From the NCBI GenBank assembly GCA_963728495.1, contig CAVSKI010000001.1, positions 124,001-188,000 on the forward strand: 64,000 nt of DNA, written 5' to 3'. Both the position numbers and the translations under genes were made by a program. The first letter of the stretch is position 1. Every line of letters starts with the position of its first letter. Below, piece after piece: positions 1 to 6,879 of the stretch. This DNA comes from JACVRW01 sp963728495. GTDB taxonomy: Bacteria; Actinomycetota; Thermoleophilia; Solirubrobacterales; Thermoleophilaceae. The notes beneath the pieces are model-generated. The model was not told the origin of the DNA, made no database searches, and saw only the letters and a list, made by a program, of their open reading frames with translations.

Positions 1-429
1 GCGCTCAAGGCCACGATCGGCACCGTCAGCGCCGTGCTGCTCGGCGCCACCACCACCTTCCCCGCCGTCCTCCGAGGCCTCGAGGCGATGCGGGTGCCGC
101 GGCTGCTGGTGCTGATCGCCGCCTTCATGTACCGCTACCTGTTCGTGATCGTCGAGGAGGCCGGGCGCATGCGCGCGGCGCTCGCTGCCCGCGCCTATCG
201 GCCGCGGACGGCACTGCACGCCGGCGCTCTCGGGCGGGTGGCCACGGCGATGTTCCTGCGCACCTACGCCCGCGGCGAGCGGGTCTACCACGCAATGCTC
301 GCGCGCGGCTACACCGGCGCCATGCCGAATCTGAGCCCACTGGTGTTGCGCCGCGCCGACCTGTTCTTCGTTGCCCTGGTGCTGGTGGCGCTCGTGCCCC
401 TGCGGGTGGCCACCCAGGTGGCCGCATGA
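1..429 (+). CDS. cbiQ: ECF transporter transmembrane (T) protein, CbiQ/EcfT type, 5'-truncated
   Basis: The frame is open from base 1, so the start lies outside the window and 142 residues remain. The product is an integral membrane protein with two Ala-Arg coupling motifs (AARAYRP and LARGYTG). In the EcfT family these contact the ATPase subunits. A hydrophobic helix at the C-terminus (FFVALVLVALVPL) follows them. The stop overlaps the start of the downstream ATPase gene (ATGA), so the two are translationally coupled. The His-rich protein downstream and the family resemblance to CbiQ suggest cobalt or nickel uptake. The substrate (S) component is expected upstream and is not visible. Family assignment is firm; the metal is inference. 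Confidence 0.88.
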   Translation, partial: ALKATIGTVSAVLLGATTTFPAVLRGLEAMRVPRLLVLIAAFMYRYLFVIVEEAGRMRAALAARAYRPRTALHAGALGRVATAMFLRTYARGERVYHAMLARGYTGAMPNLSPLVLRRADLFFVALVLVALVPLRVATQVAA

Positions 430-1217
430 GCTGTGCGATCCACGCCGTGGGGCTCGTCTACGCCTACCCCAACGGGCATCGCGGGCTGGACGGCATCGAC
501 CTTCACGTGAACCACGGCGAGCGCGTGGCCGTGCTCGGCCCCAATGGAGCGGGCAAGACCACGCTCATGCTCCATCTCAACGGCCTGATGACCGGACCGG
601 GGGCGCTCGAGGTGGCGGGAGTCGACGTGGGGCCGAAGACCCTCCCGGAGCTGCGCCGGCGCGTGGGACTTGTCTTCCAAGATCCGGACGATCAGCTTTT
701 CATGCCCACTGTCGAGGAGGACGTCGCGTTCGGGCCGCTCAACATGGGACTCGAGCGCGACGAGGCCCGCGAGCGCGTGGCCGAGGCGCTAGGAGCGGTG
801 CGCATGCGGGCCACCGCCGACCGCCCGCCCTATCAGCTCTCCATGGGCGAGCGGCGCCGGGTGGCCATCGCCACCGTCCTGGCCATGCGCCCTCAGCTGC
901 TGGTGCTCGACGAGCCATCGGCCAACCTCGACCCCCGCGCGCGGCGAGAGCTGCTCGAGGTGCTGGCGCGCATCGAGCGCACCATGCTCGTGACCACCCA
1001 CGACCTGCCGCTTGCGGCCGAGTTGTGCGAGCGGGCGGTGATACTCGCGCGCGGGCGCGTGGTTGCCGACGGGCCCTGCAGGGAGATCCTGGGCGACCCG
1101 GAGCTGCTGGGTGCCAACGACCTGGAGCTACCATCGGGCTTCGACCTGGACCGTGTTGAGCTACGACCCCGGCCCGACGCGAAGCACTCCGAGCTACTGG
1201 AGACGTCACGGAGGTAA
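426..1217 (+). CDS. cbiO: ECF transporter ATP-binding protein, CbiO type
   Basis: This 263-residue ABC ATPase energises the CbiQ-type transporter. It has Walker A GPNGAGKTT at about residues 38-46, a Q-loop in VFQDPDDQLF, the signature LSMGERRR, Walker B LLVLDEPSANLD and the switch histidine in TTHD, all in normal order and spacing. The ATG lies inside the ATGA overlap with cbiQ. The length is usual for CbiO/EcfA. Only one ATPase gene follows cbiQ, which fits the dedicated Co/Ni (group I) ECF type, where one ATPase forms a homodimer, rather than the shared group II type with EcfA1 and EcfA2. The last ~25 residues after the ABC core are polar and not conserved. Confidence 0.95.
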   Translation: MSCAIHAVGLVYAYPNGHRGLDGIDLHVNHGERVAVLGPNGAGKTTLMLHLNGLMTGPGALEVAGVDVGPKTLPELRRRVGLVFQDPDDQLFMPTVEEDVAFGPLNMGLERDEARERVAEALGAVRMRATADRPPYQLSMGERRRVAIATVLAMRPQLLVLDEPSANLDPRARRELLEVLARIERTMLVTTHDLPLAAELCERAVILARGRVVADGPCREILGDPELLGANDLELPSGFDLDRVELRPRPDAKHSELLETSRR

Positions 1218-1221
1218 CGAC

Positions 1222-1392
1222 ATGGAAGAACTCGAGCACAGCCACGACGGCGAGACCCACTCGCATCCGCACTCGTCCGAGGACCACGAGCACACCGACC
1301 ACGAGCACGAGCACAGCCACGACGGCGAGACCCATACCCATCCCCACACCCATGAGGCGGGGCAAGAGCAGGACCACGAGCATTCGCACTAG
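1222..1392 (+). CDS. Small histidine-rich putative metal-binding protein
   Basis: This 56-residue protein contains 18 histidines plus many Glu and Asp residues, and has no Cys, signal peptide or membrane segment. Two nearly identical blocks, EHSHDGETHSHPH and EHSHDGETHTHPH, show an internal duplication. The ATG at 1222 is chosen because GGAGG at 1210-1214 sits 7 bases upstream and the low-complexity block starts right after it. The same frame is open upstream through cbiO, but that part does not look like protein. It lies 4 bases after the cbiO stop, so it is very likely the last gene of the transporter operon. Histidine-rich tails of this type (HypB, SlyD, Hpn) bind Ni, Co or Zn, so a storage or chaperone role for the transported ion is likely. 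That is inference. Confidence 0.8.
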   Translation: MEELEHSHDGETHSHPHSSEDHEHTDHEHEHSHDGETHTHPHTHEAGQEQDHEHSH

Positions 1393-1399
1393 CCCTCGG

Positions 1400-1418
1400 A
1401 GGCGCTGATCAGCCGCCT
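1400..1418. terminator. Possible bidirectional terminator between convergent genes
   Basis: AGGCG and CGCCT flank CTGATCAGC, itself almost a perfect palindrome, giving a 19-base hairpin between the stop of the His-rich gene and the oppositely oriented gene ending at 1409. There is no T-run. Confidence 0.35.
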
Positions 1419-1873
1419 GTCTGGAAGGCGCGCAGCGCCAGCGTGAGTATCAGCAGCGCACCGACGGTCATCACACCCATCTCGTTCAGCGCCACGCGCC
1501 GGGCCAGGGTTACCTGCTCGGCGCGCTTGAGCGCGTCCACGTCGTCCACACCTTCGAGCTCGCGCTGCGCCACCCCGGCTCGCATGCCCTCGCTGACCAG
1601 CGAGATCACCAGCGGCGCGACCCCGTAGACCACGTGGAGCCCGTCCGGCGCGGCCAGTCCCCGGGCCAGCAGGATGAACCCCACAACGGCCTGCACCACC
1701 ACCGTGGCCTGGGCCACCCGCAGCAGCGGCCAGAAGGTGATCGAAGCGCGCGCGTCCTTGCGCAGCCAGCTCAAGGCGCCCCACCCCGCGGCCACGGCGT
1801 TGGACACCACCACGGCGATTCCGACGATCATGTGAAACTCGCTCAGGGGGTGTCCTTCCGCACTATGTAGCAC
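1409..1873 (-). CDS. Four-helix membrane protein of unknown function
   Basis: The protein has about 154 residues and roughly four hydrophobic segments: near residues 15-36, 48-72, 78-98 and at the C-terminus, where MTVGALLILTLALRAF can be read. A charged loop lies between helices three and four. I do not recognise a family. The start is uncertain. GTG at 1873 has GGAG directly against it with no spacing, and an in-frame ATG at residue 15 lacks a Shine-Dalgarno sequence. It is transcribed divergently from nuoA with only 34 bases between the starts and convergently with the His-rich gene. A role linked to complex I is possible only from position. Confidence 0.6.
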   Translation of the reverse strand: MLHSAEGHPLSEFHMIVGIAVVVSNAVAAGWGALSWLRKDARASITFWPLLRVAQATVVVQAVVGFILLARGLAAPDGLHVVYGVAPLVISLVSEGMRAGVAQRELEGVDDVDALKRAEQVTLARRVALNEMGVMTVGALLILTLALRAFQTGG

Positions 1874-1889
1874 CTCCGCACAAGAAACC

Positions 1890-1897
1890 GTTATACC
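1890..1897. promoter_or_regulatory. Candidate shared -10 region for nuo operon and divergent membrane protein
   Basis: The short nuoA upstream gap contains GTTATACC. It reads TATACC on the plus strand, 10 bases before the nuoA GTG, and TATAAC on the minus strand, 16 bases before GTG 1873. The match to the local TANNNT pattern is imperfect. Confidence 0.3.
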
Positions 1898-1907
1898 TCC
1901 CTGTCTC

Positions 1908-2264
1908 GTGCTGAAGAGCTACCTGCCAGCTCTCGTCTTTCTGGTGCTGGGAATCGGCGTCGGCACAGCCTTCACGCTGGCCAACGGCGTGCTCGGTCCG
2001 AAGCGTCCCGGCAAGGTCAAGAGCGAGCCCTACGAGAGCGGGCTGCCCTCGGAAGTGAGGAAGTCCTTTCGCTTCGGGATCAGCTTCTACCTCATAGCGA
2101 TGCTCTTCATCCTGTTCGACATCGAGGTGGTGTTCCTCTACCCGGTGGCGCTTCAACTTGATGCCTTCGGGGTATTCGCGCTCGTGGAGACGGGAGTCTT
2201 CGTCGCACTGCTGCTGCTGGCGCTCGTATTCGTCTGGCGGAGGGGGGCCCTGGAATGGAAGTGA
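1908..2264 (+). CDS. nuoA: NADH-quinone oxidoreductase subunit A
   Basis: This 118-residue membrane subunit of respiratory complex I has three hydrophobic segments (residues ~5-25, 60-84 and 88-112). It carries the family hallmark YESGLP followed by RKSFRFGISFYLIAMLFILF and the buried DIEVVFLYP, whose acidic residues belong to the E-channel near the quinone site. It begins with GTG, no clear Shine-Dalgarno is present, and a possible -10 lies just upstream, so the operon transcript may be leaderless or nearly so. The 3' end overlaps nuoB by 10 bases. It is the first gene of an uninterrupted 14-gene nuo operon. Confidence 0.96.
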   Translation: MLKSYLPALVFLVLGIGVGTAFTLANGVLGPKRPGKVKSEPYESGLPSEVRKSFRFGISFYLIAMLFILFDIEVVFLYPVALQLDAFGVFALVETGVFVALLLLALVFVWRRGALEWK

Positions 2265-2884
2265 CGCGCACCAAAACGGACGATCTCCGCGTACGCCAGC
2301 TGAAGGCGCAGCAGATGCTGCGCGGCGAGCTGGCCGGGCGTGACATGGAGGAGTTCGTAGAGGAGCGGCTGCTGTTCACCAAGTTCGAGCAGGCCCAGAA
2401 CTGGGCGCGCAAGAACGCCATCTTCCCGCTCGGCTTCGGCCTCGCGTGCTGCGCGATCGAGATGATCACCGTGATCGGCTCCCCCCGCAACGACCTCGCC
2501 CGCTTCGGCGCCGAGGCCATTCGCTTCACCCCGCGCCAGGCCGACCTGCTCATCCTCTCCGGCCGTGTCTCGATCAAGATGGCGCCGATCATCCGCCGCC
2601 TCTACGACCAGATGCTCGAGCCCAAGTGGATCATCTCCATGGGCGCCTGCGCCTCCAGCGCCGGCATGTTCAACAACTATGCCCTCGTAGCGGGCGCCGA
2701 CAAGTTCCTGCCCGTCGACGTGTACGTGCCCGGCTGCCCGCCCCGGCCCGAGGCCTTGATCTACGGAATCATGAAGCTCCAGGACAAGATCATGGGCACT
2801 CCGGGCATGGGCTGGCGCGAGCGCTACCAGGCGTACGGCACGGAAGAGGTCGACGACGACGAGGGCGGGGCCACGGTTGCCTGA
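2255..2884 (+). CDS. nuoB: NADH-quinone oxidoreductase subunit B (N2 cluster)
   Basis: This 209-residue peripheral-arm subunit holds the terminal 4Fe-4S cluster N2, which passes electrons to quinone. The four ligands can be seen: the tandem Cys65-Cys66 in FGLACCAIEM, Cys132 in GACASSAG and Cys161 in VYVPGCPPRPEA. About 45 residues of amphipathic N-terminal sequence precede the core. The ATG overlaps the end of nuoA by 10 bases, and the 3' end overlaps the TTG start of nuoC, so translation is coupled on both sides. The acidic C-terminal tail (EEVDDDEGG) is variable in the family. Confidence 0.97.
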   Translation: MEVTRTKTDDLRVRQLKAQQMLRGELAGRDMEEFVEERLLFTKFEQAQNWARKNAIFPLGFGLACCAIEMITVIGSPRNDLARFGAEAIRFTPRQADLLILSGRVSIKMAPIIRRLYDQMLEPKWIISMGACASSAGMFNNYALVAGADKFLPVDVYVPGCPPRPEALIYGIMKLQDKIMGTPGMGWRERYQAYGTEEVDDDEGGATVA

Positions 2885-3398
2885 CGCCACAGGTCTCGAG
2901 CTGATCGCCCAGCGTGTACGGGACACGGTCGGCGAGGAGACGGTCACGGGCACCGTCTTCTTCCGCGAGCAGCCCACGCTCGAGGTGGCCCCCGGCGCCG
3001 TGCACGACGTCCTCGCCTATCTGCGCTCCGAGGACGAGGAGCCCTGGGAGCAGCTGATGAGCCTGCACGCCTGCGACTACCTGCCCGACGCGCCACGGCT
3101 CGGCATCCACTACCAGCTGCTGTCGATGGAGCGCACCGACCGCCTGAACGTGAAGACTCGCGTGGGGATCGAGGAGCCGCGCGTGGTCTCGGTCGTCGAC
3201 CTGTACCCGACGGCAGAGTTCCACGAGCGTGAGGTCTACGACATGTTCGGGATCGTCTTCGACGGCCATCCGGATCTGCGCCGCATCCTCATGCCGGAGG
3301 ACTACACCGGACACCCCCAGCGGCGCGACTTCCCGATGGGCGGCGAGCCCGTTCTCTTCACCTTCAACGAGCACAAGTACCCGCGCTGGTATGACTGA
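2877..3398 (+). CDS. nuoC: NADH-quinone oxidoreductase subunit C
   Basis: This 173-residue 30 kDa-type subunit of the complex I connecting module contains the family signature around EREVYDMFGIVFDGHPDLRR followed by ILMPEDYTGHPQRRDFP. The TTG at 2877 is chosen because it overlaps the nuoB stop, no ATG or GTG lies nearby, and the N-terminus aligns with normal NuoC length. NuoC and NuoD are separate proteins here, unlike the fused NuoCD of enterobacteria. The last eight bases overlap the nuoD ATG at 3391. Confidence 0.95.
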   Translation: MPDATGLELIAQRVRDTVGEETVTGTVFFREQPTLEVAPGAVHDVLAYLRSEDEEPWEQLMSLHACDYLPDAPRLGIHYQLLSMERTDRLNVKTRVGIEEPRVVSVVDLYPTAEFHEREVYDMFGIVFDGHPDLRRILMPEDYTGHPQRRDFPMGGEPVLFTFNEHKYPRWYD

Positions 3399-4683
3399 CC
3401 CGTCCGACCCGCTCGCCGTTCCCTACCGCGAGCGCGAGCGCTCGGTGACGATGGAGCGGATGGGCGAGGAGCCCGTGTCGGGCACGGAGGCCGTGGTCGA
3501 GGGCGACGTGACGCGCTCAGAGGAGCTGTTCACGCTCAACCTGGGTCCGCATCACCCGGCCACCCACGGCGTGCTGCGCCTACTGACCACCCTCGAGGGC
3601 GAGGTCGTGCGTGACGTGAAGCCGATCATCGGCTACGTCCACACCGGCATCGAGAAGAGCTGCGAGGACCACGAGTACTGGAAGGTCATCACGTTCGTCG
3701 AGCGGATGGACTACCTCGCCTACTACTACAACGCCATGGCGTTCGTGATGGCCGTCGAGCGGCTGCTCGGCGAGGACGTGCCGCCGCGCGCCCAGTACCT
3801 GCGCGTGATCCACCTCGAGCTCAACCGGATCGCCTCGCACCTGTTCGCCCTGGCCACCGGGGCGCTCGACGTGGGCGCGGTCACGATGTTGTGGTGGGGG
3901 TTGCGCGATCGCGACCTGATCCTCGACCTGTTCGAGATGTCCTCGGGCCAGCGCCTGCACACGCGCTACTTCCAGGTGGGGGGAGTGATGGAGGACATCC
4001 CGCCCGGCTTCGTGGAGAAGACGCGTGAGTTCCTGGAGATCATGCCCACCCGGCTCGATCAGTACGAGGCCCTGCTCGACCGCAACGAGATCTGGATGCA
4101 CCGGCTCAAGGGCACGGGCATTCTCAGCCAGGAGCGCGCGCTCGAGCTGGGCGTGACCGGGCCGCTCCTGCGGGCCACCGGCCACCCCTGGGACCTGCGC
4201 AAGGCGATGCCCTACTCAGGCTACGAGCAGTTCGACTTCGACGTTCCGGTGGGCACCGTGGGCGACAACTACGACCGCTTCAAGGTGCGCGTGAACGAGA
4301 TGCGCGAGTCGGTCAAGATCGTCGAGCAGGCGCTCGACGGCCTGCCCGAGGGCGACTACATCACGCAGAACCGCAAGGTCGCCCTGCCGCCGCGACACGA
4401 GCTGGCCACGTCCATGGAGGCGCTCATCCACCACTTCAAGCTGGTCACGGAGGGGTTCCGCGTGCCGCCGGGAGAGGCCTACGCGGCCGTCGAGTCGCCG
4501 CGCGGCGAGCTCGGCTGCTACGTGCTGGCCGACGGCTCGGCCAAGCCCGCGCGGGTGCACATGCGCGATCCGAGCTTCGTCAACCTGCAGTCGCTCCCCG
4601 ACATGGCCGAGGACTCGCTGATCGCCGACTTCATCGCGTCGATCGCGATGCTCGACCCGATCCTCGGCGGCATCGACCGGTGA
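3391..4683 (+). CDS. nuoD: NADH-quinone oxidoreductase subunit D
   Basis: This 430-residue 49 kDa-type subunit forms the quinone-binding pocket together with NuoB. It shows the family sequence NLGPHHPATHGVLRL, with quinone-site histidines, followed by GYVHTGIEKSCED. The ATG at 3391 overlaps the nuoC end. About 45 poorly conserved residues precede the conserved core, so an internal start such as the ATG in SVTMERMGEE cannot be excluded. The carboxyl end (MLDPILGGIDR) is the usual NuoD terminus, a relic of its relationship to NiFe-hydrogenase large subunits. The next gene starts after a 127-base gap, the only sizeable gap in the operon. Confidence 0.96.
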   Translation: MTDPSDPLAVPYRERERSVTMERMGEEPVSGTEAVVEGDVTRSEELFTLNLGPHHPATHGVLRLLTTLEGEVVRDVKPIIGYVHTGIEKSCEDHEYWKVITFVERMDYLAYYYNAMAFVMAVERLLGEDVPPRAQYLRVIHLELNRIASHLFALATGALDVGAVTMLWWGLRDRDLILDLFEMSSGQRLHTRYFQVGGVMEDIPPGFVEKTREFLEIMPTRLDQYEALLDRNEIWMHRLKGTGILSQERALELGVTGPLLRATGHPWDLRKAMPYSGYEQFDFDVPVGTVGDNYDRFKVRVNEMRESVKIVEQALDGLPEGDYITQNRKVALPPRHELATSMEALIHHFKLVTEGFRVPPGEAYAAVESPRGELGCYVLADGSAKPARVHMRDPSFVNLQSLPDMAEDSLIADFIASIAMLDPILGGIDR

Positions 4684-4810
4684 ATGAACAGCATTCCTCC
4701 TCCCCCGGCCAGCCGGGGGCCTCGGACACGGCCCCCCCTGAGCGCATGCAGGAGGCCGGCGACGAGGGCGCGCTACGCGCCACCCCGCTTCCCCCGGCTG
4801 GGACGAGGGC

Positions 4811-5554
4811 GTGCGCCTCGACGAGGATCCGGCCACGATCCCCGATCCGGCCTCCGTCGAGGTGCCCGACGCCCTGCGCGCCGCGATCGAGGGCCACATG
4901 GCCAAGTACCCTGACCGCCACTCGGCCGTGCTGCCCGCCCTGTCCGCGGCGCAGGAGGTGCACGGCTGGTGCTCGCCGGAGGCCGTGGACCAGGTGGCGG
5001 CGGTGATGCAGGTCACGCCCGCCTACCTGTCGAGCGTGGCCACCTTCTACGACATGCTGCGCACCACTCCGGTCGGCACGCGCTACGTGTACGTGTGCAC
5101 GAGCGTGGCCTGCCATCTGGTCAATGCGAAGTCCGTGTACGAGGCCATCACCGCCGAGGCGCGCGAGCAGGGACTCGAGGACGTCGAGATACGCGAGTTC
5201 GAATGCCTCGGCGCTTGCGACATGGCACCGATGGCCTCTATCGACGGCCGCTACGTCGGTCCGCTCACCGAGGGGGACGCGGTGGCTGTGGTCAGCGCAC
5301 TCAAGCAGGGAGAGCAGGCGCTGCCGGGGCGCGCGCTGTCGGACCCCGGCTACCGGCTGCCCTGGGCGGACGGCGGCGCCGCGGCCGACCGTCCCGGCCC
5401 ACCCGAGGAGCCCGACGTGCATCCGGCCGGCGGTACGTGGAAGGAAGCTGAGCTGCTGGACGTGCCCCCGGCCACGAGCGAGGCGGAGGGTGGCCCATCC
5501 CCGCCCGAGCCGCTCTCGCCAGGCACCAGTGAGCCCGGGGAGGGCGAGCGATGA
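4811..5554 (+). CDS. nuoE: NADH-quinone oxidoreductase subunit E with long acidic/proline-rich tail
   Basis: This 24 kDa-type subunit carries 2Fe-2S cluster N1a. The ligands Cys96, Cys101, Cys132 and Cys136 lie in YVCTSVACHL and FECLGACDMAPM. The core ends near residue 168. A further ~79 residues rich in Pro, Gly, Glu and Ser follow, which is unusual because NuoE is normally about 160-180 residues. The start is GTG 4811; the frame is closed by a stop at 4739-4741, so nothing further upstream is possible. In the 127-base gap before it, a GTG at 4680 overlapping the nuoD stop opens a different frame, probably not coding. The 3' end overlaps nuoF (ATGA). Confidence 0.93.
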   Translation: MRLDEDPATIPDPASVEVPDALRAAIEGHMAKYPDRHSAVLPALSAAQEVHGWCSPEAVDQVAAVMQVTPAYLSSVATFYDMLRTTPVGTRYVYVCTSVACHLVNAKSVYEAITAEAREQGLEDVEIREFECLGACDMAPMASIDGRYVGPLTEGDAVAVVSALKQGEQALPGRALSDPGYRLPWADGGAAADRPGPPEEPDVHPAGGTWKEAELLDVPPATSEAEGGPSPPEPLSPGTSEPGEGER

Positions 5555-6879
5555 GCGAGACGCGCGTCCTGCTGGCCAACATCGACGAGCCGGACCTTCA
5601 CACGATGGAGGTCTACGAACGCCTCGGCGGCTATCGCTCGATGCGCAAGGCGCTGCTCGACATGGGTCCCGAAGAGGTGCTCCACCAGCTCGAGGAGTCG
5701 GGCCTGCGTGGCCGCGGCGGCGCCGGCTTCTCGATGGGCAAGAAGGCCTCCTTCATCCCCAAGGGCGCGATGGACAAGTACCTGTGCTGCAACGCCGACG
5801 AATCCGAGCCGGGCACCTTCAAGGACCGCCTGCTGATGCAGAAGAACCCCCACATGCTGATCGAGGGCTGCATCATCGGCTCAATCGCCGCCGGGGCCAA
5901 CAAGGGCTTCATCTTCATCCGGGGCGAGTACGCGCTCCAGGCCGACATCCTCGACGCGGCACTGGTCGAGGCACGTGAGAAGGGCTACGTGGGGGAGCGG
6001 ATCCTCGGCTCCGACCACAGCTTCAGCCTCGTGGTGCACCGCGGCGAGGGGGCCTACATCTGCGGTGAGGAGACCGCTCTGCTCGACGGCCTGGAGGGCA
6101 AGCGCGGCAACCCGAGGCTCAAGCCCCCGTTCCCGGCCAACCAGGGGCTGTATCAGGGCCCGACGCTGATCAACAACGTCGAGACGCTCTGCAACACCCC
6201 CCTGATCATCGAGCACGGAGCCGACTGGTACCGCAAGTTCGGCGTGGGCAACTCGACGGGTACGAAGGTGGTCTCGGTGTCGGGCAATGTCCAGCGCCCG
6301 GGCAACTACGAGATCGAGCTGGGCATCTCGGGGCGCGAGCTCGTGTACGGGCTGGCCGGCGGCCCGCCCGAGGGGCGCAAGGTCAAGTGCTGGTTCCCGG
6401 GCGGCTCGTCCGCGCCGGTCCTACTGGACGAGCACCTCGACCTGCCCTACACCTTCGAGGACATGGCCGGGGCGGGCTCGATGCTCGGCTCGGGCGCGAT
6501 CATCGTTGTAGACGAGTCCCAGCCGCTGGTGCCGCTCGCCCTGCGCCTGGCCGAGTTCTATCGCCACGAGTCCTGCGGCAAGTGCGTGCCGTGCCGCGAG
6601 GGCACCAACTGGACCGTGAAGATGCTCGAGCGGATCGACGAGGGCGAGGGCACGCCGATGGACCTCGACATCCTCGGGGAGGTCCAGGGCAACATCATCG
6701 GCAACTGCCTGTGCGTGCTGGGCGACTCGATGGCGATGCCGGTGGCCTCGATGCTCAAGTACTTCCGCCCCGAGTTCGAGGCCCACATGGAGGCGGCCCG
6801 CGAGCGCCGCGACCTGGCCGAGGCCGAGGCCCTGAGCGCCGGTGAGCTGGGCGGCGTGCCGGAAGCGGGCATGGTCTGA
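5551..6879 (+). CDS. nuoF: NADH-quinone oxidoreductase subunit F (FMN, NADH site)
   Basis: This 442-residue 51 kDa-type subunit oxidises NADH through FMN and hands electrons to cluster N3. GRGGAGFSMGKK near residue 52 forms the glycine-rich nucleotide loop, and CNADESEPGTFKDR is the FMN-binding stretch. The N3 ligands are Cys342, Cys345 and Cys348 in SCGKCVPCREGT and Cys388 in NCLCVLGD. It starts in an ATGA overlap with nuoE and shares its stop with the nuoG start (TGATG). Length and motifs are normal. Confidence 0.97.
   Translation: MSETRVLLANIDEPDLHTMEVYERLGGYRSMRKALLDMGPEEVLHQLEESGLRGRGGAGFSMGKKASFIPKGAMDKYLCCNADESEPGTFKDRLLMQKNPHMLIEGCIIGSIAAGANKGFIFIRGEYALQADILDAALVEAREKGYVGERILGSDHSFSLVVHRGEGAYICGEETALLDGLEGKRGNPRLKPPFPANQGLYQGPTLINNVETLCNTPLIIEHGADWYRKFGVGNSTGTKVVSVSGNVQRPGNYEIELGISGRELVYGLAGGPPEGRKVKCWFPGGSSAPVLLDEHLDLPYTFEDMAGAGSMLGSGAIIVVDESQPLVPLALRLAEFYRHESCGKCVPCREGTNWTVKMLERIDEGEGTPMDLDILGEVQGNIIGNCLCVLGDSMAMPVASMLKYFRPEFEAHMEAARERRDLAEAEALSAGELGGVPEAGMV

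Noticed and set aside
4680..5006. Frame starting at GTG 4680 in the nuoD-nuoE gap
   Set aside because: Low-complexity product that runs out of frame into nuoE; kept only as a note because its GTG overlaps the nuoD stop.
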